Shown in pieces: positions 56,333-64,000 of a stretch of DNA of 64,000 nt (positions are counted from its first letter, which is position 1; each line of letters opens with the position of its first letter). The notes under the pieces were generated by a model. The model saw nothing but the letters and a program-made list of their open reading frames with translations. It had not been told where the DNA came from and ran no database searches. The stretch is from positions 368,501 to 432,500 of the forward strand of contig CAJZBQ010000023.1 in assembly GCA_914767885.1 (NCBI GenBank). Direction: 5' to 3'. The position numbers were made by a program, and so were the translations under genes. The DNA comes from Blepharisma stoltei (lineage: Eukaryota; Ciliophora; Heterotrichea; Heterotrichida; Blepharismidae).

Positions 56333-56949
56333 TAAGATTAAGATTAAGATTAAGATTACGCTGGGTATTTAAGGTCCCTACTACGTCCGAGGTCGCATGC
56401 CACGGTTTCCCGTGTGATGGCAGAGCGTTCACCAAGCCCGGGCCGAAACCCCCGGTTTCTCGGTAGAGGTATTGTCAAGGGCCGTCTCATACCGGCTTTG
56501 CTGACCACCTCCATTTCCAACTTGGATCGTCGCCTAAGTTTACGCCAACTCCGCTTCGTCGTCCGCCAGATCTGCCCATTGAAGGGCACCTTTTCAACTG
56601 GAGAGACCCCGTTTTTTGGTGTCTAACTCGCCTCCCCTCTTTTCCGGTCATCCCGAGAAAGAACTCAACAGCTTTCGCCATTCGGGGCGAGCCACTAAAG
56701 CAGCTTAGGCAGGTAATTCACCCTGCCTCATTTCGGGCACTCACTGGGCTGAGCGCTGCTGGCAAAAAGAAGTCACGATAACTGCCCATGGGTCTGGTCG
56801 CAAAAACAGCGGCTCTCGCGCTTAGGCCTCTCGCTTCGAGGTCCCAGACGTTGTTGGGCTAATTCCTGGCTCCAAAAACCATGCCCGGATATACATGGGT
56901 AACCACCACTGAGAGGGTGGGTCGGTCGCCATACGCCATTTTATGTATA
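56333..56949 (-). mobile_element. retroelement-like copy before the ferredoxin gene
   Basis: Flanked by TGTAATTTTTCATGAT (56317-56332) and TGTAATTTTCATGAT (56950-56964). In minus orientation it starts CATAAAATGGCGTATGGCGA and ends in a (CTTAAT)n tail. It contains CTACCGAGAAACCGGGGGTT, the family core. GC content is far above the surroundings. It sits within about 30 bp of the ferredoxin ATG, so it would alter the promoter or 5' leader if retained. Confidence 0.85.
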
Positions 56950-56978
56950 TGTAATTTTCATGATAATTATGGAAAAAT

Positions 56979-57362
56979 ATGATTAGAATATTTAGAAGGG
57001 CATTCAGCCAAGTAAGGTTGAACTGAATTACACCTGATGGCAAAGAAATTGCTACCGTAGCTAAAATTGGTGAAACTTTGCTAGAAAATGCTCATGCTAA
57101 TGGTATTGATTTAGAAGGAGCATGTGAAGGCTCATGTGCGTGCTCCACATGCCACATAATCTTAGAACCGCATATATATGACTGCATAAAAGAGGCTACA
57201 GCTGATGAAGAAGATATGCTGGATCTTGCTTTTGGGCTGACACCAACGTCAAGACTTGGATGCCAAATTAAAATTTCTCAAGAAATGGATAATTGTAAAA
57301 TCAAGCTTCCAAGCGGATCTGTTAATTTGTATGTAGATGGACACAAGCCTAAACCTCATTAA
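56979..57362 (+). CDS. mitochondrial-type [2Fe-2S] ferredoxin (adrenodoxin family)
   Basis: Electron carrier, in mitochondria used for Fe-S cluster assembly. ATG 56979: MIRIFRRAFSQVRLN, an arginine-rich amphipathic presequence. Then TGA-Trp and ITPDGKEIATV, followed by DLEGACEGSCACSTCHIILE with cluster ligands in the C-x5-C-x2-C pattern. The fourth Cys is in SRLGCQIKISQEM, and DEEDMLDLAFGLTPTSRLGC is typical of adrenodoxins. 127 residues, a normal length. No insert in the coding sequence. Confidence 0.95.
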
Positions 57363-58289
57363 ATAATTTCAACCAAATTATATGGTTGCAGGAATTTTTA
57401 ATCTTTAAATATCAGTCATCTCGAATAAAAGAATTCTTTTTAGTAGCATACTATAGTTTCTATTAAAAAAGATAGTGCTACTAGATAAAAAGCCAATAAA
57501 AATATATAAATTCCAGCTATAAGTATCATTTTCAATTTAGTTTGAGGAATAAATTAAATGATTGCATTGCTTTAAAGCAATAATCTAAATGAAATTATAA
57601 AGAAAAACTGTGCTTGGAATATTTTAAAATGATCAAATTTGATATGGTTTAAATAAAATTTGCTAAAATAAAAAGGAAAGCTTAGATTAATATAAAATTT
57701 CAGCTTCTATTGTTAGGAAGCCTTAAATTGACAATCTTTATTTTCACTTATAAGGATCCCCCCTCATTGGCCTAATTTTCTAGTCTTTTTTTATAAGATA
57801 AAAAAAAATTTAGCTATAATTTAAATAATTTAAGGTATAGCTATTTTTGAGCCTTGAGAGCGATAGAGATATTTATTTATTATGATCATGAATAATAAAC
57901 CCTAAGTTATACCGATTTTGCAAGTGGAAATCTAATATTATTCCATTCATGAACCGCATTTAATGCTAATCTTAATAGTGACATATACGTTCTTATTAAA
58001 TTAATTATCTCAATTTTAATTAGTAGCTTTAGAACTCTTCAAATCATATAACTTAATAGAATTCGGCTGTTCGATAAATCTATACAAATTCCATATCAAA
58101 TCCATATTTATAAATTCCTAGCCATCAGCGCTTTAAAACCTATCTAATTCAAACTAGACTTAATGGCTATTATCAATTACCAGCACGAATCCATTCTCTA
58201 TAACTTCATTATTTTTTTCCCCTTAATCATTCTCTTTTTTCTATTAGTTCCTAAAACTCGTAATATGATGCAAAAAAGTATATAAAAAA
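57363..58289. other. AT-rich intergenic region
   Basis: No gene, transposon or hairpin seen; AT-rich throughout. Confidence 0.5.
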
Positions 58290-60816
58290 ATGGCTATTCG
58301 AATTCCAACTCGTCCACATCCACCGTTTGCTTCAAAGACTTCCAATTCAAATTTAAATTTGACTGGAAAATCTCAAGCACTAAATCCATTCATCTTTGAA
58401 GACAAAACCGCTAAATCCACAACTCTACTTCCAAGCATAAATTCCTTCAACATTAATTCTTTACGAAAAATCCGAAAAACGAAAAAGGCTCATACGCTGA
58501 AACTAGAAAGATTTAGCGATCCGTTGCAAAACAGTCCAAGCTTGAACTCTATTGTCATTCAAAAATCGGGCGGATCTTTTAGCAGGTCAATGCATTTTAA
58601 ACTGACCGCTGATCCTTTGAATTCTTCTCCGCTTTTTGATGACTTATATGAAGAGGAGAAAGAAATTATAACTCCAACGCCGTTTAATGAAGTTGTAGAA
58701 GAAGATTTGCAGAAATCCATTTTTAGGTAGAACTTAGAAAAATCTAAACTTAGACTTAATATTTACATTTCTGATCAGAACGATCGAGCTAATCCTAGGA
58801 TGCTATCAGGAAGTCTCAGCTGCTTAGTTGCAGACTTCTTGTACGGTTACCATTCTCCCATTCTAGAATCCTCCTCTCTGGTTGTTGCCGTGGTAAGTGG
58901 ATGGCCTTTGCAGTTAGAGTACATAAGCTTTGGACTTGCTCTCCACTTGCTCAATCTTAGTCTTCACTGATTCTGCACCAGTCATTTTTTCTTGAGCTTC
59001 GGTAGCACACTCGTGGCCAGTGCTGCGGCAGGTAATAGTCCTTTTATCAGGGCAAAACTCCGATAATCAATTTCATAAATACTAACTCCCCCCCTCCGTG
59101 AGTGAACAAAAAAAATTTTGTTCACCACGGAGAAGGGTTAATTTTTTTTTTTAAAAAAGTTTATATGTAAATGTTTTATAAATTTTCAGTTCTATAAAAA
59201 TTGGAAAGCAAATATTAATTTAATTTGCAAATTTATGTTTTAAAGCGCAATTTGTTTAAAATTAAACAGAATTAGCTCGAGATTTCATTATACTAATTAT
59301 CACTTATATATCAATTTTTTTTTCCATAAAAAATTTTCTATTAAAAAAATTTTTGCTCACTCACGGAGGGTGGGTTTTTGGGCAAAAAATAGGGATCTTT
59401 CCAATAGTTTTGTTCACTCACGGATGGGGGAGTAAGTGGAACCATTTTTAGATCACAGTCAATTGATGTAGATAATTCACAAACATCATTTTGGCACAAG
59501 ATTTCTGAGAATACCAAAAAGCCTGAAACTCCTGAACTTACCCAAATTAAAAAACCTCAAGGATTAAAAATCAGGGTTGTAAAGAGCAGTCAAGGCTTAC
59601 CTTCTTCTCGATCTATTGAAAATCCTCAAAACTCACCAAAACTTTTAAGTTTAAAAATTACAAAATCGTCTGATCCTAAAAGAGAAGAGCCAAAAGGTTC
59701 CGAAAAATGGAAAAAATCAATGAAAGATCATTTATTTCAGACTTTCCAAGCCTTAAAATACTTAAATTCCCACCCATCAATTGACATTGATCTCGTTAGA
59801 TGCCGAAAAATCAAGCTGACTAAAAAGCTTGAATTTAGAAAAACAGTGATTTTTGACTTACTCCCCCCCCCCCTCCGTGAGCGAACAAAACCATTAGAAA
59901 AATCGCCATTTTTTGACCAAAAACCCACCCTCCGTGAGTGAACAAAAAATTTTTTTAATAGAAAAAATTTTAATGGAAAAAAATTTTGATATATAAGTGA
60001 TAATTAGTATAATGAAATCTAGAGCTAATTCTGTTTAATTTTAAACAAATTGCGTTTTAAAACATAAATTTTTTGCAAATTAAATTAATATTTGCTTCCC
60101 AATTTTTGCAAATTAGGATTTTTTTAAATTTCGAAAAAAATATTTTTTTATAAAATTTATATATAAATTTTTTTTAAAAAAAAAAAATTAACCCCCCTCC
60201 GTGAGCGAACAAAATTTTTTTGTTCGCTCACGGAGGGGGGGGGGAGTTAGATGAAACTTTAATTCACTGTGTAGACAACGAGGCCGATGAAGCTTCAGAT
60301 GCAATTATCCCTGTAAAATTCCCCAATGGCATGATTGCAAAAACGAAAATAAAAATAAGACCTTATGCAGTAGAATGCTTAAGGGTAATCAGCAAAATAT
60401 GCGAAGTGATAATTTTCTCTTCTTTTAATCAGACTTATGCAGATGCAATTATTGATTTTTTGGACCCCAAAAAAGAAATAGTACATCATAGGTTGTATAG
60501 GGATAGTTGTGTTATCGTTAATGGCTTAATTATCAAAGACATTAGGATTCTGGAAGACAGAAACCTAGAGGACGTCGTCATAGTTGATAATTCAGTACAC
60601 AGCTTTATATACCAATTAGAGAACGGAATACCCATTGTTAGTTGGACAAATAACGAAGACGATAAGGAATTATTAAATTTAGTCAATTATATCAAAAAAC
60701 TTACTACTCCTGATGATATCAGAAAATTAAACAGAAAAACATTTAAACTTTACAGATTTTACATGGATTATATCCATGAATTTGAAACTGATAGCCCACA
60801 TAAAGCAAAAAAATAA
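58290..60816 (+). CDS. SCP/CTD-type phosphatase (FCP1 homology, NLI-interacting factor-like), split by two large IESs
   Basis: ATG 58290. A disordered N-terminal 290 residues (MAIRIPTRPHPPFASKTSNS; FNEVVEEDLQKSIF) crosses the composite IES 58724-59448 and resumes RSQSIDVDNSQTSFWHKIS. The catalytic FCP1/SCP domain begins KKLEFRKTVIFDL, interrupted by a MITE (59859-60247) and continued DETLIHCVDNEADEASDA. Excision thus rebuilds FDLDETL, the DxDxT motif of haloacid-dehalogenase phosphatases (first Asp nucleophile). Later motifs: IRPYAVECLRVISKICEVII, FSSFNQTYADAIIDFLDPKK, then VVIVDNSVHSFIYQLENGIP. Family members dephosphorylate phospho-Ser/Thr proteins such as the RNA polymerase II tail. TAA 60816. 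Confidence 0.92.
58724..59448. mobile_element. composite 725-bp IES with CCATTTTTAG direct repeats, containing a family A MITE
   Basis: CCATTTTTAG occurs at 58717-58726 and 59442-59451. Joining the repeats gives LQKSIF-RSQSIDVD in frame. Inside are a GC-rich segment (about 58780-59050: ACGATCGAGCTAATCCTAGG, TTGTACGGTTACCATTCTCC) without coding potential and, to its right, family A copy 5 with its own TA borders. This suggests a nested insertion. Confidence 0.8.
59083..59432. mobile_element. MITE-like IES, family A copy 5 (nested)
   Basis: 350 bp: TAACTCCCCCCCTCCGTGAG with the inner hairpin close by (GTGAACAAAAAAAATTTTGT), and at right CTCACGGAGGGTGGGTTTTT then TTTTGTTCACTCACGGATGG and GGGAG-TA. 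Relative to copies 4 and 6 the hairpin is at the opposite end, so this copy is inverted. Lies within the composite IES. Confidence 0.88.
59859..60247. mobile_element. MITE-like IES, family A copy 6, splitting a catalytic motif
   Basis: 389 bp: TACTCCCCCCCCCCCCTCCG at left; perfect hairpin CCTCCGTGAGCGAACAAAA / TTTTGTTCGCTCACGGAGG at right, then GGGGGGGGGAGT-TA. The interior is nearly identical to copy 4. Excision at TA joins TTTGACT-TA-GATGAA, i.e. F-D-L-D-E-T. Confidence 0.95.
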
Positions 60817-60904
60817 ATAAAATTTAAGCATAACTTTCATAATTAAAAATATTTGTCATGCTAATAAGAAATTTTAGTAGTTTAAAAGGTAAATTAAAAT
60901 TAAG

Positions 60905-61888
60905 CTAGAAAATTGAACAGCAGGAGTATCGTTTAAAGAAAGCCTTTAATCTATTTTGTTTTTTCTTTGGCTTATTATTTCCAGTTTTAGCTGGGCTATT
61001 AAGATATCCAGATTCAGGGGGAAGAATGTTTGGACTATCTTCTTGAAAATTTCGTTCTTCCCTCACCCTCTTTTGTGGAAGTTTGATCAATCCTTCAATT
61101 ATGATTTTCTCTTGCTCATACAAATATCTCCCGCAAACCTTACAAATAATATTTCTCCCTAATTTTAAACTGCGTTCAATGTCATCTTTATCAATTTCAT
61201 CACCACAAGCTAACGTTATAGATTTCCTTTTTGGGGTATTTGCAATGTCTTTAATTCCGTTTTTAAAATATTTTTGTAGAGGATATACAATTGAGCATCT
61301 TTCTTTATGCAGGAATACTGGAATGCACATATCTGTTTCCACTTTATTCATAAAGGTGCTTCTTCCATTGCTATTTATAATTTCTACTGTGAAATATACC
61401 TAATTGCAATAAATAAAAATTCTATTGATTACCTCGGCAGCCGCCAGGATTGTTTACATTCTCTTTATTTAGGTGTAAAATTTTCTTGCCAAAATCAAGG
61501 AAGAATTAAATATACTCGATCTATTATGTTGCATTTCAACTCCACAAGCCATCACTAGCACTTTCAGTTCACTTAAAAATTCATTATTACTTGCTTTATC
61601 ATCAAGAAAATTCATTCCTTCTGCTCTGAAGCCATTCATGAAGTTCATTCAATAAGGAAGGTGCTCCTGAAATTGAGAGTTTCTGGCAAGCGATTGCAAA
61701 ACTTGAAGATAAAGGTCTAGGTAACTATTTTGGTAGAGGAAAGAAAATTCTAGGTGAGAGAGAATCAAGGCAGCAGGGAATGAGAAAAAATCTAATATTC
61801 GTAGCTGATAAATTGCTTCTTTATGTATACCTGGGATTTCGAGCTTAGAAGGGTCAAAATCTAATCTTTGGCTTACGTCTGGCTCCAT
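60905..61888 (-). CDS. protein of unknown function with C-terminal CaaX-like CSIF, one short IES
   Basis: ATG 61888: MEPDVSQRLDFDPSKLEIPG, then helical and hydrophobic stretches (FPAALILSHLEFSFLYQNSY; TGA-Trp at HLPY-W-MNFMN) and SELKVLVMACGVEMQHN. The frame stops after ARKFYT; removing 61395-61475 gives SLILARKFY-FTVEIINSN, continuing GRSTFMNKVETDMCIPVFLH. A C-x2-C pair (IICKVCGRYLYEQEKI) and a basic tail (KPKKKQNRLKAFFKRYSCCS) end in CSIF, a possible prenylation box with an adjacent Cys and polybasic stretch. Membrane tethering is likely; family not recognised. Convergent with the phosphatase gene, 88 bp away. Confidence 0.65.
61395..61475. other. 81-bp TA-bounded IES
   Basis: Contains stops in the reading frame; joining TA at 61395 and 61476 gives ARKFY-FTVEIINSNG on the minus strand. 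No GT...AG mini-intron fits. Confidence 0.6.
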
Positions 61889-62113
61889 TTATTGTAGAAA
61901 TTAAAATTATTAAAATTTTTGTCTGTGCTTATACCTACAATTAGGATCATCCTTATATTTATAACTGCCACCAAAAAAGTAATTAAAATACAATTTATTG
62001 TTTTGATAAAGAATAGACCTCATGGTAGTAATAAGAAATCCATACAATACTAGAAAATAGATGATCTCATAACGCTTTTTCATTTAAGCTTTCTTAAGTC
62101 ATTGCAAATAAAA

Positions 62114-62900
62114 ATGTATAAGGCTCCAATTCGACACTTCAGTCTCAATAAATTTGCGCTCTGGGTTGACCACACCTGGACAGGTGCTGAGCAGAGAGCT
62201 CACGAGATTGGCAAAAACTATACTTTTATCAGCCTTTTCTCAAGAATAGGAATTCTCAAGAGTCCAAGATTAATCAGCTATCTTTCAGAAAAACTTGACA
62301 AACCAACATTATCACCAGCTGTAGAAAACTCAAAGGTCACTGACAACTCACTGCTGTTGTTTTACTCTCAAAACGTTGCAAGATATGCTTTTGCATCAAT
62401 ATCTCATAATTTATAGCTAAATTATTAGAAAATTAAATTAAAAAGGCATAACACTAACTAGTATTGAGGATAGTTTGGTAAACACTGAATACCTTCCAGG
62501 AATGCGCTTGGCCGCTGAATTGATCGCTCCTCTATATTTATTGATTGTTCCTCCTTGGTGGCTACCAATTATGTTTTACACTTTTGGGATGTGGTTTTAC
62601 CAGCCTCTGGCTGCTTCATTTGCAAGGTCTGCAGTTGTAAGAATGGACTTACTACCAGATTTTGAAGCAATCCATGTTCAAAAGGTCGGAGCTTTTGGGT
62701 TCACTAGGTCTGAAATCGTTCCAATAAAGAACTTGGTGAAATCCAAGCTGGAGCATTCGAAATACGATTATTATCATAGGTTAATGGCAGGATTTGACAG
62801 AGATATGATGTTTAAAGATGCTGAGTCTGGAGAAGAGTATAATTTTGAAGTATCAGGAACATGGGTTGATGAGAATCTTAAACATCCTCTTATTAACTAA
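62114..62900 (+). CDS. two-TM protein of unknown function (possibly mitochondrial), one 64-bp IES
   Basis: ATG 62114: MYKAPIRHFSLNKFALWVDH, then FISLFSRIGILKSPRLISYL and a first part ending FASISH. Removing 62407-62470 joins SLVNTEYLPGMRLAAELIAP, leading into a hydrophobic double segment (LYLLIVPPWWLPIMFYTFGM, WFYQPLAASFARSAV) and a soluble C-terminus (AIHVQKVGAFGFTRSEIVPI; TWVDENLKHPLIN). The basic N-terminus and double TM recall inner-mitochondrial-membrane proteins, but I recognise no family. Divergent from the CaaX-tailed gene. Confidence 0.6.
62407..62470. other. 64-bp TA-bounded IES
   Basis: AT-rich, with several stops. Joining the TAs gives CAT-AGT-TTG-GTA-AAC, i.e. SISH-SLVNTEYLPG. 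Confidence 0.65.
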
Positions 62901-64000
62901 GGATCATTATCCTTCTTATAATATTTGTGGTGTCTTTATAATTTTTTATTTTAGCCTTATAGATATAGAAAGTAATAAGTTTGCCATTAAGAATTTATTA
63001 TAAAAATAGATATATTTAGAAAATTGCTATTTTAATAATTGTTTATGTTGAACTGCATATATTAGAGGAAAATTAGAATTATTTAAAAATTAAAATAATT
63101 TAGGAAGAAATATTGATTTAATATGGAATGAAAGCGATTATAATAGAGTATTCCGAGTATCACCCATGAAAATTATCTTATGAGTAGATCTAAGGATTAT
63201 TTAATAGTAAAAAAGTTTAATATGGCATTGATTATTAGCTATTATGGTTTGATAATTTATCAAATTGATAGATTGATGCTCTATAAAGGAAATTAATTAG
63301 ATTTAATAGATTCCCTAAATTTTCTGAGATTTTTATATTTAATTTAGATAGTTTATTGCAATTATTTAATTTTGATAGTTTATTGCAATTATTTATTAAA
63401 TAATAATACTAATAGCTTTAATTTAAACTACTTGAGCATAACTTAGCAAATTTAATGATTTGGATCTTGTATTAGGTTCTATTTAAAAGGGCTAGGCTCA
63501 TGATGTCACCATTTTTCTTGGCTGCCATATTTATTTTAATACGAATTTTGACTTAGTCCCCCAGCGTGAAATTTTGTTGTCTCACGGAGGGGGCTATTTT
63601 TTTTTATATATAAATTTATAGTTTCGAAATTTAAAAAATTCCAATTCGTAAATATTAATTTAATTTGTAAGCTTATTTTAAAATGTAAGCTGTTTAAATT
63701 AAACAGAATTAGCTAGAGATTTCATTTTTATTAATTGTCACTTTATATCAAATTTTTTTTTAAAAAAAAAATTATTTTATAAAATTTTGTTCCTAGGGTG
63801 AGTTATTGGGCAAAAAATAGGAATTTTTCCAATGGTTTTGTTCGCTCTGGGAGGAGGGGGAGTTAGTCAATTTTCCAAAATGGCTCCATAGCAAAAAAAT
63901 AAGGAAATTTTTTTTTTGTATATATAAGAGGGGTCGAAATAGAAAAATGGAAATAGAGTATGAATACTAGTACCCTAGTGAGGAACGTATTGGGAAAATT
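62901..64000. other. AT-rich intergenic region with a family A MITE
   Basis: No gene seen. CCAAAATGGCTCCATAGC at about 63878 resembles the 5' ends of the retroelement-like copies and may be the start of one running off the window. Confidence 0.4.
63554..63863. mobile_element. MITE-like element, family A copy 7
   Basis: 310 bp: TAGTCCCCCAGCGTGAAATT then TTGTCTCACGGAGGGGGC at left, GGGCAAAAAATAGGAATTTT and TTTTGTTCGCTCTGGGAGGA-GGGGGAGT-TA at right. Diverged interior but the same layout as copy 5. Intergenic as far as I can see. Confidence 0.8.

Noticed and set aside
56333-56949. rRNA or tRNA gene because of high GC
   Set aside because: No rRNA core motif or cloverleaf recognisable; duplications and a (CTTAAT)n tail mark it as a retroelement-like copy.

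Overview
The window is nuclear DNA of a ciliate, most likely the germline (micronuclear) genome of a heterotrich of the Blepharisma type. Three sequence facts support this. First, in-frame TGA sits at conserved tryptophan positions (DHHC-T-W, the W-P-V-L-I-D motif of a DCN1 homologue, a mitochondrial ferredoxin), while genes end in TAA or TAG, so UGA reads as Trp. Second, introns are only 15-16 nt long, GTA...AG (11879-11893, 16702-16716, 28223-28238, 49515-49529, 56053-56068). Third, many reading frames are broken by TA-bounded inserts, and conceptually removing the insert with one TA copy restores the protein. This is how internal eliminated sequences (IESs) behave. Genus and nucleus are inferences; the code, introns and inserts are read directly.

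Layout. 1-7193: DHHC palmitoyltransferase, Snf7/CHMP4, cyclic-nucleotide-gated K+ channel, WD40 protein. 7194-8436: intergenic, with a transposon copy. 8437-11420: hybrid histidine kinase and a decayed pseudogene. 11629-16444: EF-hand/FAM161 ciliary protein with four inserts. 16546-21957: Nup88, ribosomal protein uL30 (L7), a basic protein, a coiled-coil protein. 22773-24990: tandem C2H2 zinc-finger duplicates. 25678-32994: TM9SF, endonuclease V, a secreted Cys-rich protein, kinesin-8. 33000-40000: gene-poor, with small genes, transposon copies and a Rab6 pseudogene. 40108-46996: F-BAR/TBC protein, CorA transporter, ciliary protein. 47208-53821: coiled-coil pseudogene, DCN1-like, TPR/IQ, WDR62-like. 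54372-62900: membrane protein, eL37, ferredoxin, SCP/CTD phosphatase, CaaX-tailed protein, two-TM protein. The right end is AT-rich with another MITE.

Inserts fall into classes. Family A MITE-like elements (about 290-390 bp, termini TA-CTCCCCCC-TCCGTGAGTGAAC, internal perfect hairpin) lie at 6771, 31147, 35557, 55422, 59083, 59859 and 63554, with a degenerate relative at 26364. Family B (519-571 bp, ATCGTTCGATCAAGGATGGGG motif) lies at 12270 and 29325. A foldback element sits in the kinesin, and short AT-rich IESs of 39-239 bp occur in many genes. A third set of GC-richer elements starting (A)nATGGC, with simple-repeat tails and 10-16 bp target-site duplications, looks like non-LTR or SINE-type retroelements; several are inside coding regions.

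The genes are unrelated housekeeping, ciliary and signalling loci, mostly monocistronic and often tightly spaced (13-40 bp). The common theme is germline genes tolerating insertions that must be removed by TA-directed DNA elimination. The most striking case splits the catalytic DxDxT motif of an SCP-type phosphatase.
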